DNA of 64,000 nt from Caloramator sp. mosi_1 (GTDB lineage: Bacteria > Bacillota > Clostridia > Clostridiales > Caloramatoraceae): NCBI RefSeq assembly GCF_028622835.1, contig NZ_CP117677.1, forward strand, positions 186,001 to 250,000, written 5' to 3'. Below are positions 9,744 through 19,448 of the stretch, piece after piece; position 1 is the stretch's first letter, and each line of letters starts with the position of its first letter. A model generated the notes under the pieces. The model was not told where the DNA came from. It ran no database searches and worked only from the letters and a program-made list of their open reading frames with translations. Made by a program: the position numbers and the translations under genes.

Positions 9744-10309
9744 TTATTTCTTCCCTATTCCTCTCATAATAAATTCAATAGTCTCATCAATAATATCATT
9801 TGCATTCTTATCCTTATGTATCAAACTATACACAACAGTTGATGACATAACCCCAAAGAAATTATATACCTTAACCTTTATATCTGTTCCATCTATTAAT
9901 CCAGCATCTACTGCCTCTTGTATATATCCCTCTATAAGATTAAAATATCTGCTTAATATTTCTCTTAATTGATTTTGTCTTTCTTCATCTCCCCACATTT
10001 GGCTCAATATCGTTTTAAAAAACTCAATATATTTAATAACTAAATCTAACTGAACCTTACACACCATTCTTAATTTTTCTATAGGATTTTCTAAGTGCTT
10101 TGTTTTATCTACTATTTCTTCTTCCATCATTTTAAGACCTTCGTCTATTATAAACTTAAAAATATCTTCCTTACTTTTAAAGTGATAATATAAAGTTCCC
10201 TTTGCAACACCTGCTGTCTCTGCAATTTCATCCATAGTAGATTTATGATAACCCTTCTGAGAAAAGGCCTTTATTGCCGCCTCAAAGATTATTTTTTTGT
10301 CTTGTTCAT
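9744..10309 (-). CDS. TetR/AcrR-family transcriptional regulator
   Basis: About 188 residues. The N-terminal helix-turn-helix is typical (AIKAFSQKGYHKSTMDEIAE, then TAGVAKGTLYYHFKSKEDIF), and the C-terminal ligand domain is helical. The start ATG at 10307-10309 has a GAGGTGATGTT site; a missing A in the A7 run near 10292 breaks the frame after MNKTKK. On the minus strand it lies directly upstream of the yhgE/pip gene, now with an ISL3 element between them, and the palindromes at the yhgE promoter are its likely operators. The TetR plus YhgE pairing is common in Firmicutes. Confidence 0.85.
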
Positions 10310-10360
10310 AACATCACCTCTTCCTTAGTAGTACAAGATAATTATTACATATTTTTGTTT

Positions 10361-10378
10361 TTAGACAATATAGTCTAA
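10361..10378. promoter_or_regulatory. Inverted repeat upstream of tetR
   Basis: TTAGAC and GTCTAA flank a 6-base centre about 52 bases before the tetR start. It overlaps a possible minus-strand -35 (TTGTCT), so it could be an operator. Its sequence differs from the palindromes at the yhgE promoter, so it may bind something else. Confidence 0.35.
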
Positions 10379-10450
10379 ATTTTTTTATTATTCTAATTGT
10401 TATTTATTCATTTACTTCTAAATATATTTTAATAGATATATCTCAGGGGA

Positions 10451-11314
10451 ATGAAATTGATTTCAATAATTATTAATATTATCCTTTTTTTACACTAAAT
10501 TTTAACTATATAAATCAATTTTATGAAAATCTAATTGAAGATAAAATGGTAAGTAACCAAAATTACACATATACTTACCAAGGAAATTATGATTATAAGG
10601 AAGATGAATTTTACATAAATATAATTTATGTAAAATTGAATAATAAACAACTTGCTTCATCTTCTCCATTACCCTTAATTACAACCACCAAGGATAAACA
10701 AAACAGCAAATCTAAAACAATATACTTAACCTTTGATGATGGTCCAAGTAAATTAACTCTGGATGTACTTAAAGTTTTAGATGAATATGATGTTAAAGCT
10801 ACATTTTTGTTGTAGGAAATAAAATTAAAGATTATCCAGAAATTATTAAACAAATTCATAATGAAGGACATATATTGGCCCTTCATTCCTATTCCCACAA
10901 CTACAAGAAAATCTATAGTAATTATGATAATTTTATAGACGAAATGGAAGTTACACAAAATTTAATTTATGATTTAACAAAATATACATCAAATATTATA
11001 CGATTCCCTGGGGAAGCTATAAAAGGCTTAATTCTGAATTTTACTATAAGCTTAAAGAAAAAAATTATAAAATTTATGATTGGAATGTATCCTGTGGTGA
11101 TGGAATAGGTTCAAATAAAGACAGTGAAACCATATATAAAAATGCAATAGAATATGGTAAACATTCAAATGTAATACTTCTTATGCACTGCAGGCAAACT
11201 GATAATGCAACACTATATGCCCTGCCAAAGATTATTGAATTTTACAAAAACAGAGGATTTAAATTTGAAACTTTAGACAAATATGAAGGAGATTATATAT
11301 TTCCATTTAAGTAG
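10451..11314 (+). CDS. Polysaccharide deacetylase (NodB / CE4 family), membrane-anchored or secreted
   Basis: Metal-dependent deacetylase of N-acetylated cell-wall or extracellular polysaccharide. A short N-terminal hydrophobic segment (MKLISIIINIILFFTLNF) suggests a signal anchor. CE4 motifs are all present once frames are joined: TFDDGPS with the catalytic and metal Asp pair, HSYSH metal His pair, RFPGGSY, DWNVSCGDG and LLMHC. Breaks sit near 10490 (T7), 10808 (T5) and 11013 (G4 needing G5), each repaired by one base. The AGGGGA just before ATG 10451 is closer than ideal, so the exact start is uncertain. Peptidoglycan N-acetylglucosamine deacetylase or a sporulation PdaA/PdaB-type role are both possible. 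Confidence 0.85.
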
Positions 11315-11334
11315 GTTTTTTACCTACTTTTTTG
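11309..11334 (+). terminator. Terminator of the polysaccharide deacetylase gene
   Basis: AAGTAGGT and ACCTACTT form an 8-bp stem with a T-rich loop, followed by TTTTTTG. The stop codon is inside the left arm. Confidence 0.7.
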
Positions 11335-11406
11335 TAACCAAAATTGATTTTTATACATAGATTATTATTAGAAATACATTAATTCGACAAGGAAGAAGGT
11401 GAATAT

Positions 11407-11664
11407 ATGGATATATCAAATTTATTATCTTGCTGTCCTACAGGTCAAACAACAAACACTAACACTTGGGCATGGTTTTTAATACTTTTAATAATATTAG
11501 GGTATGGAAATCAGGGATATGGATGCTCTTGCAGAAAGTGCAGAAGAAAGCATCACTGCTGCAACGACTTCTTTGGAGGAGATTCCCTATTTGCTCTACT
11601 AATCTTAGCATTAATATTCCTGCTTTCCAAATCCCCATGCTCCACTACCACAACACCTTGTTAA
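11407..11664 (+). CDS. Small Cys-rich membrane protein, function unknown
   Basis: 85 residues with a good GAAGAAGGTGA ribosome binding site. Two hydrophobic segments (WAWFLILLIILGYG, about residues 22-35, and LFALLILALIFLLS, about 61-74) flank a basic Cys cluster CSCRKCRRKHHCC. Two Cys near the N-terminus and two near the C-terminus add to it. I do not recognise a family. The composition resembles small spore-coat or sporulation-associated clostridial proteins, and the Cys/His pattern could bind metal or form disulfides; both are inference. It heads a cluster of three small genes (to 12283). Confidence 0.7.
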   Translation: MDISNLLSCCPTGQTTNTNTWAWFLILLIILGYGNQGYGCSCRKCRRKHHCCNDFFGGDSLFALLILALIFLLSKSPCSTTTTPC

Positions 11665-11690
11665 TATCCTATAGGTAAAGGGGGTTTGTT

Positions 11691-11894
11691 ATGGCAAAGA
11701 AATGTTGTGGTCTCAACAATATGTGCAGCTTAATAATCCTACTTCTCATCCTATTACAATTTGGTAGAAGAGGTCCTGGCTGCCATAATGAAGGTCCAGT
11801 AGACTGCTTAGGAGGAAATACTACAATTGACAACAGCGTTCTATTTGTAATTGTACTCTACTATCTAATTTGCTGCGGCTGCGGCAAGAAATAA
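11691..11894 (+). CDS. Small Cys-rich membrane protein, second of the cluster
   Basis: 67 residues starting MAKKCCGLNNMC after GGGGGTTTGTT. It has two hydrophobic stretches (SLIILLLILLQFG and VLFVIVLYYLICCGCG) and nine Cys, with a CC pair near each end. It lies 26 bases after the 85-residue protein and shares its arrangement of hydrophobic segments bracketed by Cys, though I see no clear alignment. It ends in GCGKK. Function unknown; not a known metallothionein pattern. Confidence 0.68.
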   Translation: MAKKCCGLNNMCSLIILLLILLQFGRRGPGCHNEGPVDCLGGNTTIDNSVLFVIVLYYLICCGCGKK

Positions 11895-11919
11895 TTAGAT
11901 GCTGCTAATATTAGAAACA

Positions 11920-11945
11920 TATGGGGATGGGTATCCATCCCCATA
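11920..11945. terminator. Strong hairpin between the second and third small genes
   Basis: TATGGGGATGG and CCATCCCCATA pair perfectly over 11 bp around a 4-base loop. No T run follows, so it is more likely an mRNA-stabilising or processing element than a full terminator. Confidence 0.5.
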
Positions 11946-11970
11946 CATAGAAATATAAGGAAGTGATTAG

Positions 11971-12283
11971 ATGGGCCATCACAAAAACATCATAAACATA
12001 AACATCACTATGAAGACTTAAATAATCAACTTGACTTAAATAATGTTGATATGTCACAGATTCAAAACATAATGCAAAACATTGATATGAATCAATTAAA
12101 CGCTATGCTATCTAACTTAAACCTTCAACAAGGACAAAACAATATCAATCTACCTCAAAATAATCTAAATTATCCTCAAAACAATGTTATTGCTGTTTTA
12201 TCTGCATTAAAACCCTTTTACCAGAGCATAGATGTATGATAATCGATAGAATAATCGAAAGTTTATCAAACATACCCTTTTAA
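11971..12283 (+). CDS. Small protein with a His-rich N-terminus, third of the cluster, frameshifted
   Basis: With one A added to the A5 run near 11986 the protein begins MGHHKKHHKHKHHYEDL, an obvious metal-binding-type His/Lys tract, after AAGGAAGTGATTAG. A low-complexity Asn/Gln/Leu region follows (NLNLQQGQNNINLPQNNLNY). One T added near 12220 changes the end to LKPFLPEHRCMIIDRIIESL and moves the stop to 12281-12283. About 104 residues. The helical end (IAVLSALKPFLPEHR) resembles C-termini of some clostridial coat-associated proteins, but I cannot name the family. Confidence 0.6.
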
Positions 12284-12291
12284 ATAAAACT

Positions 12292-12338
12292 AATAATATA
12301 AGTCCTAAGCAAATCTTTGCTTAGGACTTATATTATTT
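12292..12338. terminator. Bidirectional terminator
   Basis: AATAATATAAGTCCTAAGCA pairs with its complement around a 3-5 base loop, a stem of about 20 bp with A-rich and T-rich edges. It ends the small-gene cluster on the plus strand and the CPBP protease gene on the minus strand. Confidence 0.85.
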
Positions 12339-13065
12339 GAAGTAATATAGATGCAATTTCTGTATAACCTAATAGTTTTAATGCCACAAGTACTATTGAC
12401 GAGGTAAAATTAGTTATAAAATGATTTAAAACTGCTGCTTTATATCCGTATTTTTCATAAAAGACACAGTTAACTACTCCAAGTAAAAATATTGCTATTG
12501 AACTTACTACATTAAAATGCAATATCATAAATATAACACTAGATACAAGTATACCTATGATTCTACCGTATTTTTTACTTAAATTTCTATAAAATATATG
12601 TCTGAAAACGTATTCCTCAACATAAGGAGCAAATAAATTTATACTCATAAGCATAAATATCAATTTAAACAAATCAGACCTTTGCAGCATATCAACAATT
12701 TCCTGAGGTTTAGGTTCAATTCCTATCTCAGATAAAAAGATTGCAAAAATCGCTGTAAGCAGCATAGTAATAAATTTTAAAGCAAAACTAAATAAAACTA
12801 TTTCAAACTTTTTATATCCTAAAGGCTTTAAAAGCTTATTATCATCTATATTACCCTTCTTTTTCTCGTGCTGTAAAATTAAAAATACCAAAATAAATGG
12901 TAAAAAGTTTTGTGTAAATAGTGATATTATTATATAAAATAAAAAAATAGGACTTTATATTTCTTTTTTACTCTTTTTAATATTTGTTTTCTAAAGGCCA
13001 TCCAAGGAATTAATATTATTACAAAAAATAATAATAGCTTTTACTAACTCTAAAAAACTATTCAT
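12328..13065 (-). CDS. CPBP-family intramembrane glutamic endopeptidase, copy A
   Basis: About 246 residues with several membrane helices. CPBP (Abi/CAAX protease-like) motifs are visible: EExxxR in APYVEEYVFRHIFY, the FMILHF histidine motif, and LNHFITN. Such proteins cleave prenylated or membrane substrates, or act in bacteriocin immunity or regulation; no substrate can be assigned. The N-terminus (MNSFLELVKAIIIF) is restored by one base in a T run near 13020 and another near 12945. The start at 13063-13065 follows GGGGGATAAACT. A second family member is at 58292-59240. Confidence 0.8.
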
Positions 13066-13093
13066 AGTTTATCCCCCATAAAACAAATTACTT

Positions 13094-13128
13094 AAAAGGT
13101 GCTATAGTTTGCATTATAGCACCTTTTG
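13094..13128 (-). terminator. Terminator after engB
   Basis: On the minus strand AAAAGGTGCTATA and TATAGCACCTTTT enclose a short loop just after the engB stop at 13132. It closes the lonA-engB transcript. Confidence 0.8.
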
Positions 13129-13131
13129 GTT

Positions 13132-13721
13132 TTATTCAGTAATTCCACACTCTGAATTTATTATCTCCCACAATTCTTCCTTACCTCTTTTTGTTTCTGC
13201 TGAAAAAGAACAAACCTTTCTTCTTCTGTCAATTTAAGAGATTTTTTATAACAGATACCTGCTTTATTAACTGATTATTACTTAACTTATCTGCCTTAGT
13301 AGCAACAACTACTACTCTTTTACCTGTCTGCCTCATCCATTCAAGCATTAATTTATCATCCTGTGTAGGCTCGTGTCTAATATCAACAAGAAGAATAACC
13401 AATCTAAGCTCGTCTCTTCCATTTAAATATCCTTCAATCATTGCCCCCATTTTTTCTTTTCTTCCTTTGAAACCTGTGCATAACCATAGCCTGGTAAGTC
13501 AACTAAAAATAATAAATCATTTATGTTGTAAAAATTTATAGTTCTTGTCTTGCCTGGTTTACTACTGGTTCTTGCCAAAGCTTTTCTATTTACAAGTGCA
13601 TTTATAAGGGAGGACTTACCAACATTTGACCTCCCTGCAAAGGCTACTTCTGGATATCCTTTATCGGGATATTGAGACTTTAATGCCGCAACGCATTCAA
13701 TCTCAGCTTTTTTATAATCAT
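13132..13721 (-). CDS. engB: Ribosome biogenesis GTP-binding protein EngB (YsxC/YihA)
   Basis: Essential-type GTPase for 50S subunit assembly, about 197 residues once joined. G1 is [17 protein letters not shown]3 [20 protein letters not shown], and G4 [12 protein letters not shown]. The start ATG at 13719-13721 uses an AAGGAGG site that overlaps the stop of lonA (3-base gap), so the two genes are translationally linked. Frames break at about 13708 (A6), 13453 (A6), 13245 and 13205, each fixed by one base. The lonA-engB order is standard in Bacillus and Clostridia. Confidence 0.9.
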
Positions 13722-13724
13722 AAA

Positions 13725-16030
13725 TTACCTCCTTAGTGCAATTTCCAGCACTTCTTCTACTCTTTCAACAAATTTAAATTCTATTTTCCTCTTTATATTT
13801 TCAGGAATCTTTTCAGTGTCCTTTTATTATCCATAGGTAAAATAACAGTCCTTATTCCTGCTCTATAGGCTGCAAGTGCCTTTTCCTTCACGCCACCAAT
13901 AGGAAGTACACGCCCTGTTAGTGTAATTTCTCCTGTCATCGCAACATCACTTCTAACTGGTGTCTTAGATAGTGCTGATACCATTGCTGTTATCATTGTA
14001 ACGCCTGCTGATGGACCATCCTTTGGAACAGCACCCTCCGGTACGTGAATATGTACATCCATATTTTTATAAAAATCTTCATCAATATTGAACTCTTTAG
14101 CGTGTGCTCTAACAAAGCTGTAACCTGCTTTTGCCGATTCCTTCATTACATCTCCAAGTTTTCCTGTAAGTTCAAGTTTTCCTGTACCAGCCATTGGAAT
14201 TACTTCAACTGGAAGTGTATCTCCTCCATAGGCAGTCCAAGCTAATCCCATTACAACGCCAATTTGATCTTTTTATTCATTTCTTCATATTTATACCTTG
14301 GTGCACCTAAATACTTTGTTAAATTTTGTTGAGTTATTTTTATCTTCTTTTCTCCATCTTCTAAAATCTCAATGGCTGCTCTTCTGCAGATTGTACCTAT
14401 TTTTCTCTCAAGATTTCTAACACCAGATTCTCTTGTATATAGATTAATAACATCCTTTATTGCCTTGTCGTTGAAACTTAAAATACCCTCTTTTATTCCA
14501 TTTTCTTTTACTTGTCTTGGAATTAAATAGTCTTTACATATATGTAGTTTCTCCTCATCTGTATATCCATATATCTCAATTACTTCCATTCTATCAAGTA
14601 ATGGTCTTGGAATTGTATCTAAAGTGTTTGCTGTTGTTATAAATAAAACCTTAGACAAATCAAATGGAAGTTCTATATAGTGATCTCTAAAGCTGTGGTT
14701 TTGTTCTGCATCTAAAACCTCAAGTAATGCATCTGCTGGGTCTCCTTTAAAATCAGAGCTCATTTTATCTATCTCATCAAGTAAAAATAATGGGTTCTTA
14801 GAACCTGCCTGTTTCATTCCATTTATTATTCTTCCTGGCATTGCTCCTATGTAGGTTCTTCTATGACCTCTAATTTCAGCCTCGTCTCTTACTCCTCCTA
14901 AAGACATTCTTACAAATTTTCTTCCAAGTGAGTTTGCAATTGACCTTGCAATTGAAGTTTTACCTACACCAGGAGGACCAACTAAGCATAGAATAGGTCC
15001 CTTCATACTTTTATTCAACCTTGTCACAGCAAGGTACTCAAGTATTCTCTTTTAACATCCTCAAGTCCAAAATGCTCTTTTTCTAAAACTTCTCTAACCT
15101 TCTTAATATCTTCTACATCCTTTGTTTCTTTACTCCAAGGAAGGTTAACAACCCAATCTAAATAAGTTCTTATAACACCTGTTTCAGGTGAATTAGAACC
15201 TAATTTCTCCATTCTTGAAATTTCATACAGTGCCTTTTCCTTTGCTTCCTTTGGCATTTTCGCCTTTTCTATTTTCTTTTTATAATCCTCTATTTCTGCT
15301 TGTATTCCATCTCTATCTCCTAATTCTTCTTGAATTACCTTTAGCTGTTCTCTTAAATAATACTCCTTTTGCATCTTGTCTATTTTTTCTTAACCTTTGC
15401 ACTTATCTTTCTTTCAATTTTTAATATCTCTATTTCCCTTGCTAAAATTTCAAGAAGTTTTGTCAATCTTTCCTTTGGTTCAATAGCTTCTAAAAGCTCC
15501 TGTCTATTTTCCTGTTTAATTATTAAATATGATGTTATTACGTCAGAAAGTTTACTTGGATCATCTAAATCAATTACTGTTTCTATAACATCTTCAGGAA
15601 TTGTTGGATTTAATGATATGTACTCCTCAAACTCCTCAATAACTTGCCTCATCAAAGCTTCTATCTCAACGCTTAAGTTTACCTTCTTTTCTTCAAATAC
15701 AATTGCCTTTGCCTCAAAATATGGTTCTGTTTGAGTAAATTCTAAAACCTCTGCTCTATTTATACCTTCTACTAATACCCTTATATTATCTCCTGGAAGC
15801 TTAAGTATTTGCTTTATTTTAGATATTGTACCTATTTTATATATATCATCAAAGTTTGGATCTTCTATCTTTAAATCCTTTTGTGTAACAAGTATTATTG
15901 TTTGATCATTTACCATAGCCTCTTCTAACGCTGCTATGGATTTTTGTCTTCCTACATCAAAATGTAGAACCATATGTGGAAATATTGTTAATCCTCTAAG
16001 CGGTATAAGAGGTAATTTAACTTCTGTCAT
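13725..16030 (-). CDS. lon (lonA): ATP-dependent endopeptidase La (Lon), class A
   Basis: Cytosolic AAA+ serine protease for misfolded and regulatory proteins, about 770 residues. Domains in order: LON substrate-binding N-domain ([15 protein letters not shown] onward, about 1-205), AAA+ with Walker [10 protein letters not shown] and Walker [11 protein letters not shown], and the Lon protease domain with catalytic Ser in [10 protein letters not shown] and Lys in [10 protein letters not shown]. The start ATG at 16028-16030 follows AAAGGAGTTGATTAT. Breaks occur near 15385, 15028, 14255 and 13815; the corrected C-terminus ends EVLEIALRR at 13725. It has its own transcript after the lonB terminator and overlaps the engB ribosome site. 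Confidence 0.93.
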
Positions 16031-16118
16031 ATAATCAACTCCTTTCAAGGGCGTTTCAATTAATATATTATAACCTATAACATACAATTTTTTCAACTTT
16101 TCTTTTACTATGCAAAAT

Positions 16119-16148
16119 TAAAGGTATGCTAGTATGTGCATACCTTTA
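16119..16148 (-). terminator. Terminator between lonB and lonA
   Basis: AAAGGTATGC and GCATACCTTT pair around a 9-base loop and lead into TAATTTTGC on the minus strand, just after the lonB stop at 16160. Confidence 0.65.
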
Positions 16149-16159
16149 TATTATTATTA

Positions 16160-17834
16160 TTATAAATTACTAGCTGTCAATATACCTACATCCGATATTT
16201 CTTTATCAATAATAACTCGTTTATTTTCTTGCAATATTGCGTTTTCTATAACTTCTTTTATATGTTCTACTGGAATTATTTCTATATCGTATTCTTTAAA
16301 ACTTTCCTGATAATTATCCTTAGGAATTAAAACTTTCTTTACTCCTGCTCTCTTTGCTGCTTCAATTTTAGCAAGTATTCCTCCAACAGGTTTTACAAGC
16401 CCTCTTATTGATATTTCACCTGTCATTGCAACTTCGTTATTTATAGGTAATTTGGTAATTGCACTGTAAATTGCAGTTGTAATTGTAACCCTGCAGATGG
16501 TCCATCTACAGGCATACCACCTGGGAAATTAACGTGTATATCATATTGACGCGTATCAATATTAAAACATTTTCTTAAAACAGTCAATACATTTTCAACA
16601 GAACCCTTAGATGTACTTTTTCTCTTATATTTTTACCGTAGGATCCTGTCTCCTCCTCATCTATTATTCCATTTACAATAAGCTTTCCAAATAATCCATC
16701 CTGCTTTATAGCAACAGCTTCTACCTCAAGAAGTGTACCCATATTAGGTCCATAAACTGCAAGACCATTAGCAAGACCTATTTGTGCCTCGACCTCTATT
16801 TTTTATCTGGTCTTGGCGAATAATTTCCACTTTCTATAACCCATTCAACATCCTGTGCAGTTATGTCTTTCCTCTTTTCATTAATTGCTATTCCTCCTGC
16901 TATTTGGATTATATTTACAGCTTCTCTGCCATTAGTTGCATATTTACTTACAATTTTTGCTGCCTCCTTTGATATTTCAAAGCCACCTTTTTGCTGCATT
17001 TATTGATATCTTCTCAATTTCATCCTGGGTTAATGCTCTAAAGAATATTTCAACACAACGTGAACGAATAGCTGGCGGAATATCCTCTGGATTTTTAGTA
17101 GTAGCACCAACAAGTCTAAAATCTGCTGGGAGACCATTTTCAAATATGTCACGTATATGTACAGGTATGTTTGGATCTTCTGATGAATAATATACACTCT
17201 CTAAGTATACCTTCCTATCCTCTAAAACCTTTAGAAGTTTATTCATTTGTACAGGATGTAATTCTCCTATTTCATCTAAAAATAAAATTCCACCGTGTGC
17301 CTTTGTAACTGCACCAGGCTTTGGTTGAGGAATACCTGCAACACCAAGAGGTCCAGCACCTTGATATATAGGGTCGTGTACAGATCCTATTAACGGGTCA
17401 GCTATACCTCTGTCATCAAATCTAACTGTTGTTGCATCAACCTCAACAAATTTAGCATCCTGTTTAAAGGGCGATAGAGGGTTCTTTTTGCTTCCTCAAG
17501 CACAAGCCTTGCTGCTGCTGTCTTTCCTACTCCTGGAGGACCATATATTATAACGTGCTGTGGATTTGGCCCACAAAGTGCTGCCTTAAGTGCCTTTATT
17601 CCTCTATCTTGTCCTACAATATCTTCTGAAGGTTGAAGGCCTTGTTTTTTCAGAGAGAGGCTCTGTTAAACTTGTTGTTCTCATTTTATAGAGTTTTTCA
17701 AGTTCCTTTTTACTCTCCTTTTCAATATATATTTTACTGCTCTGTTGATTTTTTAGTGCATTGTAAAAATAGAGTCCTATTATTGCTGTGAAAATTAAAT
17801 TAACAATCACCAGCAGCTGTGAAGCATATGCCAT
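16160..17834 (-). CDS. lonB: ATP-dependent protease LonB (Bacillus/Clostridia type, membrane-anchored)
   Basis: About 560 residues. An N-terminal hydrophobic segment (LLVIVNLIFTAIIGLYFY) is followed by the linker RTTSLTEPLSEKTRPSTF, AAA+ with Walker [13 protein letters not shown] and Walker B GILFLDEIGELH, and a Lon-type proteolytic domain with Ser in VDGPSAGVT and Lys in GGILAKIEAAKRAG. In Bacillus subtilis LonB acts in the forespore; here that role is only inferred. The start follows GGAGGGG. Breaks near 17640, 17475, 17000, 16800, 16620 and 16480 are consistent with one-base run errors. An ISL3 element now lies between clpX and this gene. Confidence 0.9.
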
Positions 17835-17893
17835 ATTAACCCCTCCTTTGTTTAAATATAGTATGTGTTTATAAATTCTTTTTATTCAAAAAG

Positions 17894-17919
17894 AAAAGTG
17901 GCTAATTTTAGCCACTTTT
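17894..17919 (-). terminator. Terminator, probably the original one for clpX
   Basis: AAAAGTGGCTA and TAGCCACTTTT form an 11-bp stem with a 4-base loop, followed by CTTTTTG on the minus strand. It lies upstream of lonB and downstream of clpX; the ISL3 copy at 17951-19426 is inserted between clpX and this hairpin. Confidence 0.8.
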
Positions 17920-17950
17920 AAGAAACAATCTCAGTTTTTAATTTATTTTT

Positions 17951-19426
17951 GGCTCTTTGTCAATAGTTGGGGCGGGCATTAGATTAGAATGCCTGTCCTT
18001 TCTTATTTGATAATGATTTTAGCAAGATAGATAGGATGAGGGAGTTTACCCTTAAAAATTGCACGACAAAAAGACCAACGATAGTTGGATTTCCTAAAAT
18101 ACAATATTTAACAGATTATTTATTACAACAATGAAGAATTCTATTCCTGAATCTATCAAAATTTCTATAGCCGAAGGCTATTCTTTTAATAACTTTGATT
18201 TTATTATTAAATCCTTCTATACAAGCATTTGTATAAGGAATATCAAAAGAATTACAAATCTCATTAAAATATCTGATATAGGTATTTGCACATCTTTTCA
18301 ATTCATTGATACCACTATTTTGTGCAAGTTTAATCCAATCTTTTAAGAGGACACGAGCTTCGTTAGAAGAAGGTGAAGCATCAATAATACTCAATAACTT
18401 TTCCTTTAAAGTGTGGGCAATTGCTAATTCACTATTATAAGAAAACATAACTTGTAAAGCTAACTTTGAATCTGTATCAAGTAAGCCATATCTTTTTAAA
18501 ATAAGCTTTTTACTTCTTTTAAAGTATTTTCTTAATTTAATTGATAGTTCTCTTTGGATACGTTTTCTTACCGCTTCTACTGCCCATATGACTTGTCTAA
18601 TATAGTGAAATTTATCTATAACAATTACAGCATTTTTGAAATAAGTTTTAGCTAAATCAATATAGGGTTGCCACATATCACAAATAAAGTGTGTAACGCT
18701 ATCGCGATTTTTAATTTTTCTAAAATAATCTATAAGAATATGCTCTTTTCTATCTTTAATAATGTCTAGTATTTTATGATTAACAGGATCGACTATTGCA
18801 CAATGATATTTAGAACCACCAGAGTTACCTTTAAATTCATCTATAGATATTATTTTAGGTAAATTAGTAGGAGAAGAGTAAGATACATTATCAAAAATAC
18901 GTTTTATAGTATCGATAGATAGATTAGTTTTTCTAGCAACTGATGTCATACTATATTCATTAGATAATTCATAAATTACAAACATAGCTAATCTATTAGT
19001 TATTCTATGATAACGAGGTAAAAATTCTATATGTTCATAAAATTTTTTGCCGCAGGCATTACAACGATATCTACGTTTTTTAAGAATGATAAAAGTATGT
19101 TTAAAGAATAAGGGTATGTCTTTAATACGCTGAATTCTATAATCGTGAACTCTTGTAACTTTGGAATTACAATTAGGGCAAGTACAAATTTTTTCTTAGT
19201 TTCTAAGTATATCTCAATGTACGTGTCATTATGAATAATCTTTTTATAATAACATCTTTAAAACCTAATAAATTTTTGATAGAATTATTAGTGTGCACTT
19301 GATGGATGCCTCCTTTCAGGTAAGGTTTTTGTTTGGTTATTTTAATTTTACCAGGTGTCTAATCAGGTGCACATATTTTTTGTAAAAAATATGCTGGGTC
19401 TACGCCCCAACATTTATTATAGAACC
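17951..19426 (-). mobile_element. ISL3-family insertion sequence, copy 2 (1476 bp)
   Basis: Same element as 8239-9712, in the opposite orientation. The ends GGCTCTTTGTCAATAGTTGG and (inward from the right) GGTTCTATAATAAATGTTGG are identical to copy 1. The flanks read TTATTTTT on the left and TATTTTTT on the right; these agree as an 8-bp duplication TATTTTTT if one T is missing on the left. It sits between the clpX stop and a terminator hairpin. Where I aligned the two copies, differences were only in run length (T5/T6, A5/A6, A4/A5, C3/C4). Confidence 0.9.
18116..19298 (-). CDS. ISL3-family transposase, copy 2
   Basis: The DDE region (289 residues from MFVIYELSNEYS to LHCCNK) is intact, including IDEFKG, ICDMWQPY, DKFHYIRQ and ACIEGFNNK. 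The zinc-finger N-terminus (CPNC, CNACGKKFYEHIEFLPRYHR) is also readable. The GTG start at 19296-19298 follows AAAGGAGG. Two breaks near the N-terminus, in A5 and A6 runs, are shared with copy 1. Either the base caller fails at the same runs, or both copies descend from a damaged element, or the frame is bypassed in vivo. The zinc finger would be lost if the breaks are real. Confidence 0.87.
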
Positions 19427-19448
19427 TATTTTTTTAGAGGAAGTTTTT

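Noticed and set aside
14045..14245. Plus-strand frames opposite lon, clp, gat and pur genes
   Set aside because: Antisense shadows of conserved genes, without starts or ribosome sites.
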